64,000 bases of DNA from JACPYM01 sp031423495. GTDB taxonomy: Bacteria > Acidobacteriota > Blastocatellia > RBC074. Numbering within the stretch: the stretch's first letter is position 1; each line of letters begins with the position of its first letter. The stretch spans positions 5,744 to 69,743 of the forward strand of contig JANPFP010000168.1 in the NCBI GenBank assembly GCA_031423495.1. Reading direction: 5' to 3'. The position numbers and the translations under genes were made by a program. This document shows, piece by piece, positions 1 through 10,264 of the stretch. A model generated the notes under the pieces. It did not search any database. It saw nothing but the letters and a program-made list of their open reading frames with translations, and was not told the DNA's origin.

Positions 1-2
1 TA

Positions 3-461
3 GGCAACGATGATGACGATTTCGGCCTGGTGAATACCTCGCAAATTAAGGATCAGGTAGACGATTTCACCAGCAAGATCGCGCTGGTCGTCATCCCCGT
101 GACGTTTCTTTCGTTGCTAGTCGGCGGCATCGTCGTGATGAATATCATGTTGGTCAGCGTGACCGAACGAACCTTTGAAATCGGTTTGCGCAAAGCGGTC
201 GGCGCGCGCAGCGGACAAATCCGTTTGCAGTTTATGATCGAATCGGCCTTGCTCACTTCGGTGGGCGGACTGTTCGGCCTCTTGCTCGCGTGGGGCGTGG
301 CTTATGGCGTGCGCGTGCTGACTGAAATTCCGATGACGATCACGATTATGTATGTCGTGCTGTCGGTTTTCTTCTCAGGCGGCATCGGCATGATCGCGGG
401 CATCTATCCGGCGATTAAAGCCTCGCGGCTTGATCCGATTGTGGCGCTGGCAAAAAACTAG
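3..461 (+). CDS. ABC transporter permease, MacB/FtsX type (C-terminal part, cut by window start)
   Basis: This is the C-terminal part of an inner-membrane permease of the MacB/FtsX type, which with an ATPase drives mechanotransmission across the envelope for lipoprotein, peptide or drug export. The frame is open from base 3, so the gene begins before the window; the GTG at 30 is only an internal codon. Visible are three hydrophobic segments of the FtsX domain and the family hallmark GGIVVMNIMLVSVTERT followed by EIGLRKAVGARSGQI. The end SRLDPIVALAKN is the usual MacB permease terminus. A second permease with the same hallmark follows 148 bp downstream, so the two probably form a heteromeric or duplicated exporter whose ATPase and membrane-fusion protein would lie to the left. 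The substrate cannot be told. Confidence 0.9.
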   Translation, partial: GNDDDDFGLVNTSQIKDQVDDFTSKIALVVIPVTFLSLLVGGIVVMNIMLVSVTERTFEIGLRKAVGARSGQIRLQFMIESALLTSVGGLFGLLLAWGVAYGVRVLTEIPMTITIMYVVLSVFFSGGIGMIAGIYPAIKASRLDPIVALAKN

Positions 462-488
462 ACGCGCTCGGTTTTAGGCAATGAGTCA

Positions 489-572
489 GCCACGGGGGAA
501 GATGGGTACACGGGGAAGAAAAGAAAAAGCTGTACCGCGCTGCCGCTTGATGATTTGGTTTTCCCCCGTGGC
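489..572. repeat. Intergenic inverted repeat, family B copy 1
   Basis: The outer 12 bp arms (489-500 and 561-572, GCCACGGGGGAA and its complement) are perfect inverted repeats that flank a purine-rich left half and a spacer. A longer relative lies at 37370-37451. It sits between two co-oriented permease genes and could fold in RNA, so it may act as a processing or attenuation site. It has no T-run typical of an intrinsic terminator. Confidence 0.65.
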
Positions 573-609
573 TAACTTCTGCTGATCTTGTCATTTCAAA
601 GACACTGTT

Positions 610-1914
<1,305 letters not shown>

Positions 1915-1986
1915 GAAATCAGGGCTGCGCGATTCGTTAGCCATAGTTTGAGCAGGTCGGCGCAGGGAGCGTGAGCGCAAGTGCGG

Positions 1987-2088
1987 GAAGGGCTTTCGCC
2001 ACAAAAACGCACAGAAGACACAAAAGAAAACTCCATTATCAGAAATCTTTTATGTGGCCTTTGTGCTTTTTTGTGGCGAAGGCCCTTC
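1987..2088. repeat. Long intergenic inverted repeat (family C-like) in a 350 bp spacer
   Basis: The 350 bp between the permease and the symporter holds no gene. Its main content is a near-perfect inverted repeat with arms of about 28 nt, 1987-2014 and 2061-2088. The arms contain GAAGGGC, TTCGCCACAAAAA and GCACA and differ at about four positions. The spacer is about 46 nt. The arms are built of short degenerate units resembling (C)ACAAAAG. It may be a 3' stabilising or terminating hairpin for the permease transcript, or a dispersed palindromic element. Confidence 0.7.
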
Positions 2089-2264
2089 TTGCTTTAACCT
2101 CACTCCTCGTACTGCCAAAACGTCACACCGGCTTGAGCCTGCGAAACATTTAAGGGATGCTGAAGCCGTCTTTTTCCTGATTCAAACTAACGAAGTATTG
2201 GGTTGGCTCTGGCGACGCGACTAAGCAAGCGCGCCTTCGTTGAGGCTTATCCAGGAGAACTTTT

Positions 2265-3995
2265 ATGCACAAGCTCGATTGGGCCATCGTCATCGCCTAT
2301 TTGATTTACATCACTTACGACGGATTGCGCCTGACCAAAAAATCGGATGAGTTGGAAGGTTACTTCCTCGCCAGCCGCAGCCTGCCGTGGTGGGCCGTCG
2401 GGCTGTCGGTGATGGCTACGCAATTGAGCGCGATCACGCTGGTCAGTACGACGGGGCAGGCTTATGCCGACGGGATGCGGTTCATTCAGTTTTATTTCGG
2501 CTTGCCTTTCGCGCTGATTATTTTGTGCGTCACCGTTGTGCCGTTCTTTTATCGCGCGAAAGTTTATACGGCGTATGAATATCTCGAACGCCGCTTCGAC
2601 GCGAAGACGCGCTCGTTGGCGAGCTTTTGCTTTCTCATCCAACGCGCGCTGGCCTGCGGCGCAGTCATCGCCGCGCCTGCCGTAGTTCTTTCTATCGTCT
2701 TGGGTTGGAGCGAGTGGCAAACCGTCTTGGTGATGGGTTTGACGACGACGATTTATACGATGTTTGGCGGCGTGCAAGCCGTCGCGTGGACGGACGTGAA
2801 ACAGATGGTCATCATCTTCATCGGCCTGTTCGTAGTGCTTTTCGTCATCATCGATCAGTTTCCGGCTGGCGTTTCGATGAACGAAGCCCTGCAACTGGCG
2901 GGCGCTACGGGACGGCTGAAAACGATTGATACGAAATTCGATTTGAACGAGACGTATACGCTGTGGTCGGGCTTGATCGGCGGCATGTTTCTCGCGCTCG
3001 CCTATTTCGGTTGCGACCAAAGTCAGGTGCAACGCTTCCTGACGGCGAAGTCGGTTTCAGAAGGGCGCGTCTCATTGCTGATGAGCGCCTTCGTCAAAAT
3101 CCCGATGCAGTTTTTGATCCTGTTCATCGGCGTGATGGTCTTTGTGTTTTATCAGTTCAATCAACCGCCACTGATTTTTAAGGCGGATGATCGGGCGAAG
3201 ATTGAAAACAACGCTGAGTACCAAAAGCTACAAGCAGAATATAACGATGCTTTTGATGCGCGAAAAAGAGCGGCGATTGATTACGCCAAAGCAGTCTCCG
3301 AAAAGCGCCTCGTCGAACCACGAGTTATGCAACCAGGCGAATCTTCTGTTGGAACCAATGATCCGATGAGCTTTCCCAAGCCTCAGTATCTCGGCGCAAA
3401 CATGTGGATGACTGACATTCGCAATCGCGCCATCACCTTGTTCAAACGCGAAACGAACAGCACGAAATTCAACGATACGAACTACGTCTTTCCTTCTTTC
3501 ATCACGACCTATGCGCCGCCCGGTGTCGTCGGTTTAATTATCGCGGCGATCTTTGCGGCGGCGATGAGTACGATCTCGGCGGAACTGGCTTCGCTCTCGA
3601 CGGCGACGGTGATGGATTTTTATAAACGCCATTTCAAAACCGAAGCCGAAGACGCGCATTACCTGTTCATCTCGAAACTCGTCACCGGCGGCTGGGGCGT
3701 GTTCGCGTGCATCGTCGCGCTCAACGCCACCAAGCTCGGCTCGCTGATCGAAGTCGTCAACAAATTCGGCTCATATTTTTACGGCTCGCTGCTAGGCGTA
3801 TTCGTTCTCGCCATCGGCACGAAACGCGCGACCAGCAACGGCGCGTTTTATGGCCTGATCGCGGGCGTAGCGGCAGTCTTTGCGTGGGACAATTACAAGC
3901 CGATAAGTTTCCTGTGGTATAACCTGATTGGCTGCGTCGTCGTGGTCGCGGTCGGAATGTTGATTAGTTTGGTTGATAAAAAAGAGAGGTCGTAA
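2265..3995 (+). CDS. Sodium:solute symporter (SSS family)
   Basis: A 576-residue inner-membrane cation:solute symporter of the SSS family (TC 2.A.21), which uses the sodium gradient to import sugars, amino acids, vitamins or anions. More than ten hydrophobic segments are visible. Family-like stretches include YFLASRSLPWWAVGLSVMAT near residue 33 and the YTMFGGVQAVAWTDVKQ segment near 165. A hydrophilic insertion at about residues 305-385, rich in Lys, Glu and Gln, interrupts the helices; the DNA there is more A+T-rich than around it. The ATG at 2265 is chosen because AGGAGAA lies 6 bp upstream. The stop overlaps the next start (TAATG), so the antitoxin gene downstream is probably translated from the same transcript. 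The substrate is not predictable. Confidence 0.93.
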   Translation: MHKLDWAIVIAYLIYITYDGLRLTKKSDELEGYFLASRSLPWWAVGLSVMATQLSAITLVSTTGQAYADGMRFIQFYFGLPFALIILCVTVVPFFYRAKVYTAYEYLERRFDAKTRSLASFCFLIQRALACGAVIAAPAVVLSIVLGWSEWQTVLVMGLTTTIYTMFGGVQAVAWTDVKQMVIIFIGLFVVLFVIIDQFPAGVSMNEALQLAGATGRLKTIDTKFDLNETYTLWSGLIGGMFLALAYFGCDQSQVQRFLTAKSVSEGRVSLLMSAFVKIPMQFLILFIGVMVFVFYQFNQPPLIFKADDRAKIENNAEYQKLQAEYNDAFDARKRAAIDYAKAVSEKRLVEPRVMQPGESSVGTNDPMSFPKPQYLGANMWMTDIRNRAITLFKRETNSTKFNDTNYVFPSFITTYAPPGVVGLIIAAIFAAAMSTISAELASLSTATVMDFYKRHFKTEAEDAHYLFISKLVTGGWGVFACIVALNATKLGSLIEVVNKFGSYFYGSLLGVFVLAIGTKRATSNGAFYGLIAGVAAVFAWDNYKPISFLWYNLIGCVVVVAVGMLISLVDKKERS

Positions 3996-4261
3996 TGAGT
4001 TCAATAGTTGCTACGCTGCAAGAAAAAGCCCAACAGCTTTCGCCTGAAAAGCAAACAGCGGCGCTTGATTACGTTGAGTTTTTGTTGAGCAAAGAAACGC
4101 CGACGCCACGTGAACCGATGACGTTTGAATGGGCAGGCTGCCTGTCTGATTTGAGCGGGCAATACACCTCTGTCGAATTGCAAAAACAGGCGAATCTGTG
4201 GCGCGAAGAGATGGCGCTGGGTTACTTATCGCAAGATGACACAGACCAAGACGAACAATGA
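3995..4261 (+). CDS. VapB-like antitoxin (DUF2281-like)
   Basis: An 88-residue protein whose N-terminus (LQEKAQQLSPEKQTAALDYVEFLLSK) matches the short helical DUF2281-type segment found in antitoxins paired with PIN toxins. The acidic C-terminal half would wrap the toxin and block its active site. The start codon overlaps the stop of the symporter gene by one base, and a PIN-domain gene starts 10 bp downstream. The pair therefore looks like a VapBC-type module. Riding on a symporter transcript is unusual for such a module, and autoregulation from its own promoter cannot be seen in the sequence. Confidence 0.75.
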   Translation: MSSIVATLQEKAQQLSPEKQTAALDYVEFLLSKETPTPREPMTFEWAGCLSDLSGQYTSVELQKQANLWREEMALGYLSQDDTDQDEQ

Positions 4262-4271
4262 GATTGCTGCC

Positions 4272-4694
4272 ATGAGACTGCTGGTTGACACGAATATCAT
4301 TCTCGAAGTCATGCTGAGTCAGCCGCAAGTGCGCGACGCCCAAGCCTTCCTTGCGCTAGCCGGAAATCACGAGTTTCACCTTTCTAATTTTGCGCTGCGT
4401 TCGATTTGTCAGATTCTGTTGCGCCGCAAGTTGATCGCCGCGCTCGATAGTTTTCTTAAAACCGCAATCGTCACGGGCAACCTGACTGTCTTGTCTTTGC
4501 CGCCGCTGAGTGTGCAAGAAGTCGTTGATGCCGCACGCCTGTTGCGCCTTGATTTCGACGACGCCTATCAATACATCGTCGCTGAAAAACACAACCTGAC
4601 ACTGGTGAGCTTCGACAAAGATTTTGATCGCACTCCGCGCGGACGCCAGACTCCACAGGCGATTCTGCAACTCACTAACAACCCAAACCCGTAG
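4272..4694 (+). CDS. PIN-domain ribonuclease toxin (VapC-like)
   Basis: A 140-residue PIN-domain protein, predicted to be a magnesium-dependent ribonuclease toxin inhibited by the preceding antitoxin. The conserved acidic residues are visible: Asp6 in LLVDTNIILE, the acidic pair in RLDFDDAYQ, and Asp in LVSFDKDFDRT. The frame could start upstream at 4236 inside the antitoxin gene, but the ATG at 4272 puts the first catalytic Asp at residue 6, as is usual for PIN proteins, and leaves a 10 bp gap to the antitoxin stop. VapC toxins typically cut tRNA or rRNA; the target here is unknown. Confidence 0.85.
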   Translation: MRLLVDTNIILEVMLSQPQVRDAQAFLALAGNHEFHLSNFALRSICQILLRRKLIAALDSFLKTAIVTGNLTVLSLPPLSVQEVVDAARLLRLDFDDAYQYIVAEKHNLTLVSFDKDFDRTPRGRQTPQAILQLTNNPNP

Positions 4695-4702
4695 GAACCG
4701 TA

Positions 4703-7411
4703 ATGAAACGAATTATCGCTGCGCTGTTAGTCATCGCTTTGTTTGCTCCGCTTACGTTCAACTCGGCGTCTGCGGACACGCGCCCCGCGCCTGAAGACAA
4801 AGGCGCTATCGGACTCGCGCTGCTCTTGCGCCGGTTGCAAACCATCGCCAGCGTATTGCACACCGCCGCGCACCCTGACGACGAAAGCACCGAGATGCTG
4901 GCCTATTGCGCGCGCAAAGAAGGCGCACGCGCCGCTTATCTTTCGCTCAATCGCGGCGACGGCGGACAGAACGGCATCGGCCCTGAGTTGTGGGAAGGCC
5001 TCGGCGTATTGCGCACCGAAGAGTTGCTGGCTTCGCGCAAGATTGACGGCGCTGAACAATACTTCACGCGCGCGATGGATTTCGGCTTCACGCGCTCGCC
5101 TGAAGAGACGCTGCAAAAGTGGAATAAAGAAGAAGTGTTGGGCGATATGGTGCGCGTCATTCGCCGCATGCGTCCATTGGTCGTCGTCAACGGATTCAGC
5201 GGTACGGCGGCAGACGGGCACGGACAACACCAAGTCGCGGGCATGCTCACGCCCGAAGCCATCAAGGCCGCAGCCGATCCGACGCGCTTTCCCGAACAAA
5301 TCAAAGCAGGCTTGCCGCCGTGGCAGGTGCTGAAATTTTACGCGCGGCGTTTTGGGCAAGGCCAGCAAGGGCCGCGCGCTGAGTTCGACGCAGGCGCACA
5401 CGACGCGGTCATCGGACGCTCTTACGCGGAAATTGCCGCCGACGGACGCAGTCGCCATCGCTCGCAAGATTTCGGACAAGTGCAACCACGCGGTACGTTC
5501 GTGCGCAGCTTCCCGCGCTTGGCTACGTTTGGCGCGCTGGCTGAAGCGAAACTGCCAGCCGTTGAAAAGTCTTTATTCGACGGCATGGACGTGAGCATCA
5601 GCGGCATCGCCGCCCTCGCAGGCAAAGACGGCGAACGCTTGCTGCCAGCGTTGAAAAGCATTCAAGCGCACGCCGCCAAAGCATTGTCTGAATTCCGTAT
5701 CGAACATCCCGACTTGATCGCGCCGCACTTGGCTGCGGGCTTGCGCGAAACCCGCCAGTTGCGTGAAGCGTTAGGCGAACTCGACCCCGCCACTAAAGCC
5801 ACAGTGGATGGCTTGCTCGCGCAAAAGAAACTGCAATTCGCCGCTGCGCTCGCCAAAGCCCACGGCGTCATCGTTGACGCACTCAGCAACACCGAACTCG
5901 TCGCGCCCGGTGAAGCTGTCGAAGTCACCGCCAATATTTTCGTAGGCGTGAAAGGCGCAACCAAACCCACCGCGACCATCAAACTTTACGGCCCGAAAGG
6001 CTGGCAGATCGGCGCGGCTGAACCCGAAGTCGAAGCGCCGAGTTCGATGCCTCCGTTCTTCCGCAACCGCGAAACGCCCGACGTGAAAGAACGTTTCAAA
6101 GCCGTCGTACCGAATGACGCGCCATCTTCGCAACCTTACTGGCTGGCGCAACCGCGCACGAAAGACCAATTCGATTGGCCGAAAGACGAAGCCAGTGATT
6201 GGCCCTTCAATCAACCGTTCGATGCGCCGCTGCTGAGTGTCAACGTCGAAATGATTTTGAGCGGCGTACCAGTCGTCATCGTGCAACCGGTTGAATATCG
6301 CTACTCCGATAAAACCTTCGGCGAGTTCCGCCGCGAGTTAAAAGTCGCACCCGCGTTGACGCTCAACGTAAGCCCGTCGCTGTTGGTGATTCCTTCAGGC
6401 AGCACGAATCGTATGCGCGAGCTTTCGGTTGAGATCACGCACAACGCGCGGCGCACGACCAACGGCACGGTCAAGTTGCAAGCACCTGCGGGTTGGAAAG
6501 TCGAAGCCAACAACGCTGCTGGCACAGCTGCGTTGGCTTTTAGCAAGCAAGGCGAAAAGACTGCGCGTACTTTCAAAGTCACGCCGCCCGCCGGAGCCTC
6601 CGGCAACTTCGAGTTGAAAGCTGTCGCCGAAGCGGACGGGCGCGAATATGCGACGGGCTATACGAAGATTGAATACACGCACATCGAACCGCGCTATGTT
6701 TATAAGCCTTCGGTCAGCAAGCTCGAACTCTTTGACGTGAAAGTCGCGGCGAATTTGAAAGTAGGTTACGTGATGGGCAGCGGCGACGACGGCCCCGAAG
6801 CCTTGCGCCAGTTGGGCGTCAGCCCGCACCTGATTGACGCCAACGAACTCGCGGCGGGCGACCTGTCAGTTTATGACACGATCGTGCTGGGCATTCGCGT
6901 TTACGAAGTCAACGACGTAGCCATCGCTAACAACAAGCGCCTGTTGGATTACGTGACGAACGGCGGCACGCTGATCGTGCAATACAACAAGAACGAATAT
7001 GAGACGGGCAATTTCGCGCCTTATCCGATCAAGGTCGGACGCGGCGACCGCGTGACCGACGAGAACGCGCCGATCACCCTTCTCGCGCCCGAACATCCGC
7101 TGCTGAACTTCCCGAATAAGATCAACGATAGCGACTGGCAAGGCTGGGTGCAGGAACGCGGCTTATATTTCCTGAGCGAATTCGACGCGCGCTATACGTC
7201 GGTGTGGGCTGCGCCGAACGAGAACGGACAACTGCTCAAAGGCGGTCAACTCGTCGCACAAGTCGGCAAGGGACAATACGTTTATACGGCGATGGCATGG
7301 TTCCGCCAGTTTCCTGCGGGCGTACCGGGCGCTTATCGGTTGTTCGCCAATCTGGTGAGTTTGCCGAAGGCTACGCAACAGTCAGGAGTCCGCGAGCAAA
7401 GAAAAAAATGA
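4703..7411 (+). CDS. Secreted PIG-L family deacetylase with NEW3-like and GATase-like C-terminal regions
   Basis: A 902-residue exported protein with an N-terminal signal peptide (MKRIIAALLVIALFAPLTFN). The PIG-L zinc-dependent N-acetyl-sugar deacetylase domain follows: AAHPDDES at residues 55-62 supplies the metal-binding His and Asp-Asp, and GHGQHQVAG near 173 supplies further His ligands. The middle (about 400-650) looks like beta-sandwich modules similar to the NEW3 domain next to glycosidases. The last 230 residues resemble a class I glutamine-amidotransferase/ThuA-like fold (YDTIVLGIRVYEVN, then GGTLIVQYNKNEYETGN). Probable role: deacetylation of an extracytoplasmic amino-sugar polymer or glycoconjugate. 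It starts 8 bp after the toxin gene. The exact substrate is unknown. Confidence 0.88.
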   Translation: MKRIIAALLVIALFAPLTFNSASADTRPAPEDKGAIGLALLLRRLQTIASVLHTAAHPDDESTEMLAYCARKEGARAAYLSLNRGDGGQNGIGPELWEGLGVLRTEELLASRKIDGAEQYFTRAMDFGFTRSPEETLQKWNKEEVLGDMVRVIRRMRPLVVVNGFSGTAADGHGQHQVAGMLTPEAIKAAADPTRFPEQIKAGLPPWQVLKFYARRFGQGQQGPRAEFDAGAHDAVIGRSYAEIAADGRSRHRSQDFGQVQPRGTFVRSFPRLATFGALAEAKLPAVEKSLFDGMDVSISGIAALAGKDGERLLPALKSIQAHAAKALSEFRIEHPDLIAPHLAAGLRETRQLREALGELDPATKATVDGLLAQKKLQFAAALAKAHGVIVDALSNTELVAPGEAVEVTANIFVGVKGATKPTATIKLYGPKGWQIGAAEPEVEAPSSMPPFFRNRETPDVKERFKAVVPNDAPSSQPYWLAQPRTKDQFDWPKDEASDWPFNQPFDAPLLSVNVEMILSGVPVVIVQPVEYRYSDKTFGEFRRELKVAPALTLNVSPSLLVIPSGSTNRMRELSVEITHNARRTTNGTVKLQAPAGWKVEANNAAGTAALAFSKQGEKTARTFKVTPPAGASGNFELKAVAEADGREYATGYTKIEYTHIEPRYVYKPSVSKLELFDVKVAANLKVGYVMGSGDDGPEALRQLGVSPHLIDANELAAGDLSVYDTIVLGIRVYEVNDVAIANNKRLLDYVTNGGTLIVQYNKNEYETGNFAPYPIKVGRGDRVTDENAPITLLAPEHPLLNFPNKINDSDWQGWVQERGLYFLSEFDARYTSVWAAPNENGQLLKGGQLVAQVGKGQYVYTAMAWFRQFPAGVPGAYRLFANLVSLPKATQQSGVREQRKK

Positions 7412-7451
7412 TGACGGCTCCTCGCTGAAATACGCTACCTCTAAATTGGTA

Positions 7452-7474
7452 ATGGCTCGCGCGCAGCGAGCCAT
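7452..7474. terminator. Hairpin downstream of the PIG-L gene
   Basis: A 9 bp perfect stem (ATGGCTCGC and its complement) with a 5-nt loop lies between the converging PIG-L gene and the small membrane-protein gene. No clear T-run follows on either strand, so it is a weak intrinsic terminator at best. Confidence 0.4.
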
Positions 7475-7563
7475 ATTTCACCGCAGCGAATATGCCAGAA
7501 CGCCGCGCCGTTATGCCAGTGCTTGCATTTCGCGCCTGTCATCATTCTGCTGAAAGAAATTGA

Positions 7564-7977
7564 TCAAAATTTACCGATCCATAGCATCAGTATCAAAAGA
7601 GAAGCAAAAAACAGCGTGGTGGTCGTAGCGATTACTATCACACCCCATTTCCACAAATCTGAAGTGAAAATACCAACGATGAAGTAAGCGCAGGTGGCAA
7701 TAGACAGGATGAGCAATAACTCAACAAAGACGCGAAGCCAACTGATTTTGAACCTTGCTCGTTCCAGCTTTACAAACTCAGTGGTAACCAAAGTTGTTCC
7801 GAAGATCTGGGCTAGCTCATCAATCGAACCTACTTTTCCCGAGCTGAATAAGAACCGATGACCTACGGAAGACTCAGCAGAATTTGCCGAGTCTTCGCAA
7901 ATCGTTGGAGGGAATAACGCCAACAGGAGTAGCGCAATTTTCGCAACAATAACAATGCGTCTTTGTGTCTCGTTCAT
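7564..7977 (-). CDS. Small membrane protein of unknown function
   Basis: A 137-residue protein that I do not recognise. It has an N-terminal hydrophobic segment (VIVAKIALLLLALFPPTIC), which may be a signal or anchor, then about 55 mostly polar residues. Two strong membrane helices follow near the C-terminus (WLRVFVELLLILSIATCAYF and WGVIVIATTTTLFFASLLIL). The open frame continues upstream to 8043, into argG. The ATG at 7977 (MNETQRRIV) is preferred because it places the hydrophobic segment at the N-terminus and leaves 22 bp after the argG stop. The gene is visibly more A+T-rich than argG, which may point to different ancestry. It probably lies in the argG transcript. Confidence 0.6.
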   Translation of the reverse strand: MNETQRRIVIVAKIALLLLALFPPTICEDSANSAESSVGHRFLFSSGKVGSIDELAQIFGTTLVTTEFVKLERARFKISWLRVFVELLLILSIATCAYFIVGIFTSDLWKWGVIVIATTTTLFFASLLILMLWIGKF

Positions 7978-7999
7978 GGCTACTCCGGCTGGTTCAGCA

Positions 8000-9205
8000 T
8001 TACTTCTTTTGCGCCAACGCCTGCACTCGCATCGGCAACCCAAAGATATTGATGAAGCCTGCCGCGTCCTTTTGATCGTAGCTCGCGCCCATCGTGAACG
8101 AAGCGAGATCGGGGCGATACAAAGTGTTTGGCGAAGTACGTCCGGCGACGATGATGTTGCCTTTATACAATTTGAGTTTGCACGAACCGCTCACCGGTTT
8201 CATCAGCGTATTCACAAAGGCGTCCATCGCTTCGCGCAGCGGCGTGAACCATTGGCCGAAATAAACCATCTCGGCGTATTTGTGCGCGACGATTTCTTTG
8301 TAATGTGCCGACTCGCGGTCGAGGCAAAGCGATTCGAGTTCGCGCAGCGCGACGAGCAATTGCGTACCGCCGGGGGTTTCATAAACGCCGCGCGATTTCA
8401 TGCCTACGAGACGGTTTTCGACGAGGTCAATGCGGCCTACGCCGTGGCGACCGCCGATTTCGTTGAGCTTTTCGAGTAAGGGAATCGGGTCGAGATGTTC
8501 GCCGTTGACCGAGATCGGCGTGCCGCTTTCAAAACCGATTTCGACGTATTCGGCCTTGTCAGGCGCGGCTTCGGGCGAAACTGAAAGCTCGAACATAGCT
8601 TCGTCGGGTTCGTTGGCGGGGTCTTCGAGAATGCCGCCTTCGTGCGAGAGGTGCCAGATGTTGCGGTCATGCGAATAGATTTTTTCGCGGCTCGCCGTGA
8701 TCGGAATCTGGCGTTCATTCGCGTAATCAATCGCGTCTTCGCGCGAGACGATGTCCCACTCGCGCCACGGCGCAATCACGGGCAGTTCAGGCGCGAGGGC
8801 TTTGAACGTTAATTCAAAACGCACCTGATCGTTGCCCTTGCCGGTGCAACCGTGCGAGAGCGCGTCGCAGCCGGTTTGCTTGGCGATTTCGACTTGTTTC
8901 TTGGCGATGACCGGACGCGCGAACGAAGTGCCGAGCAGGTATTTGTGTTCATAAACGGCTCCGGCGCGCAACGTCGGCCAGATGTATTCGGTGATGAATT
9001 CGTGGCGCAGGTCTTCGACGTAACTTTCACACGCGCCGGTTTTAAGGGCTTTTTCGTTGAGGCCGTCGAGTTCTTCGGCTTGGCCTACGTCACCGGCGAT
9101 GGCGACGACTTCGCAGCCGTAATGTTCCTTGAGCCACGGGATGATGATCGAAGTATCGAGTCCGCCAGAATAGGCCAGCGCGACCTTTTTGAATTTTTGC
9201 GACAT
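8000..9205 (-). CDS. argG: Argininosuccinate synthase
   Basis: A 401-residue cytoplasmic enzyme that joins citrulline and aspartate using ATP to give argininosuccinate, the penultimate step of arginine synthesis. The ATP-pyrophosphatase loop AYSGGLDTS is at residues 11-19. Other family stretches include GNDQVRFE near 125 and PIPLLEKLNEIGGRHGVGR near 250. The length is standard. The open frame extends upstream to 9340, but the ATG at 9205 is preferred: GGAGAAG lies about 7 bp before it and the sequence from MSQKFKKVALAYSGG aligns with the family start. No other arginine gene is adjacent. It is divergent from the DUF4097-like gene, with a twin-hairpin repeat between them. Confidence 0.97.
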   Translation of the reverse strand: MSQKFKKVALAYSGGLDTSIIIPWLKEHYGCEVVAIAGDVGQAEELDGLNEKALKTGACESYVEDLRHEFITEYIWPTLRAGAVYEHKYLLGTSFARPVIAKKQVEIAKQTGCDALSHGCTGKGNDQVRFELTFKALAPELPVIAPWREWDIVSREDAIDYANERQIPITASREKIYSHDRNIWHLSHEGGILEDPANEPDEAMFELSVSPEAAPDKAEYVEIGFESGTPISVNGEHLDPIPLLEKLNEIGGRHGVGRIDLVENRLVGMKSRGVYETPGGTQLLVALRELESLCLDRESAHYKEIVAHKYAEMVYFGQWFTPLREAMDAFVNTLMKPVSGSCKLKLYKGNIIVAGRTSPNTLYRPDLASFTMGASYDQKDAAGFINIFGLPMRVQALAQKK

Positions 9206-9246
9206 TGAGTTTGCTTCTCCAAAAGATGATGTGACGGGAAGTGCGG

Positions 9247-9252
9247 AGTATA
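9247..9252 (-). promoter_or_regulatory. argG: Possible -10 box for argG
   Basis: On the minus strand the hexamer TATACT occurs about 42 bp before the argG start. The matching -35 is poor (TTACGC, 18 bp upstream), so this is only a candidate promoter. Confidence 0.3.
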
Positions 9253-9330
9253 CACAGGCAAAAACTGATTGCGTAAGGGCGAAACTTTTTCTGAAACCTT
9301 CGGCAGATAAGCGGCACACACGGGGGCAAC

Positions 9331-9424
9331 CGTACAGCAACCTTTCCAGGTTGCTGAGGTATTGATTGAAGGACGCAACGGGCTAAAAGCTAAAACCGCA
9401 GCAACCTGGAAAGGTTGCTGTACG
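9331..9424. repeat. Twin-hairpin repeat, family A copy 1
   Basis: Two perfect 25 bp arms (9331-9355 and 9400-9424) are inverted relative to each other around a 44 nt spacer. Each arm is itself a hairpin with the 9 bp stem CAGCAACCT/AGGTTGCTG and a 4-nt loop (TTCC left, GGAA right). The outer ends read GTA and TAC. It lies between divergent argG and the DUF4097-like gene and ends 11 bp before the latter's start, touching its ribosome-binding site. Relatives are at 32383-32472 and 61362-61444. Confidence 0.85.
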
Positions 9425-9435
9425 AGGGAGAACCA

Positions 9436-10242
9436 ATGATTCGCAAAATGTTTGGTATGAGTTTGATGTTAGTCGCGTTGAGCGTCGCGGCGTTAGCGCA
9501 AGGCGACGAGCGCAGTCTGGATTGCAACAACAAGTGGAACAACTGGGGCAACAACTGGAAAAGCACTTGCCGCATGCAGGAAATGACCTTGCCTGCCGTG
9601 GGCGGATTGTTCACGGTGGATGGACGCGGCAACGGCAGCGTGAAAGTGAAAGGTTGGGACAAGAACGAAATTTTGGTACGCGCCCAGATTCAAGGTTTTG
9701 GCAAGAGTCAGGAAGACGCCGACAGTTATGGGCAGCAGGCGCGCGTCGTGGTTGAAGGCTCGACGGTGCGCGGCGAAGGTCCGCAAGTGAGAGGTTCGGG
9801 CGGCTGGTCGGTGAGTTTTGAAGTCTTTGTGCCGCGTCGTTCAGACCTGTCGTTAAAAGGCAGCAACGGCAGCCTGGCACTTTATGACGTACAAGGCAGC
9901 ATCGAATTGAATACGACCAATGGCAGCGTCAATTTGCGCAACGTGGCGGGCAACGTACGCGGCGGTACGGTGAATGGCAGCCTAAACGTCGAACTGGAAG
10001 GTTCAAGCTGGCAAGGCGAAGGGCTGGATTTGCGTACGACGAATGGCAGCGTAAAGCTCGTGCTGCCGGATGGTTACAATGCGCACTTTGAGGCGCGGAC
10101 GGTGAATGGCGGCATGCATTTCGACTTTCCTGTGACGGTGGTCGGCAAGATTGAACGCAACATCAATACGAATCTGGGGAATGGCGGAGCGCCGATTCGC
10201 GTGCAAACAACGAACGGAAGTATTTCATTAAAGCGGAAGTAA
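9436..10242 (+). CDS. Secreted DUF4097-like beta-repeat protein
   Basis: A 268-residue exported protein with a signal peptide ending near AALAQG. The rest is a series of short beta-strand repeats with recurrent TTNGSV, NGSLNV and TVNGG motifs, typical of DUF4097-like putative adhesin or sensor-associated proteins that fold as a beta-solenoid. The ATG at 9436 follows GAGGGAG by 5 bp; an alternative TTG at 9415 lies inside the repeat element and is rejected. Proteins of this type are often encoded next to anti-sigma or PspC-like factors, but none is seen here. Function unknown, probably envelope-located. Confidence 0.8.
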   Translation: MIRKMFGMSLMLVALSVAALAQGDERSLDCNNKWNNWGNNWKSTCRMQEMTLPAVGGLFTVDGRGNGSVKVKGWDKNEILVRAQIQGFGKSQEDADSYGQQARVVVEGSTVRGEGPQVRGSGGWSVSFEVFVPRRSDLSLKGSNGSLALYDVQGSIELNTTNGSVNLRNVAGNVRGGTVNGSLNVELEGSSWQGEGLDLRTTNGSVKLVLPDGYNAHFEARTVNGGMHFDFPVTVVGKIERNINTNLGNGGAPIRVQTTNGSISLKRK

Positions 10243-10264
10243 ACTTCTCCCCCAATTTGCGCGA

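Noticed and set aside
9415..9435. TTG at 9415 as the start of the DUF4097-like gene
   Set aside because: It lies inside the twin-hairpin repeat; the ATG at 9436 has a good ribosome-binding site and begins the signal peptide.
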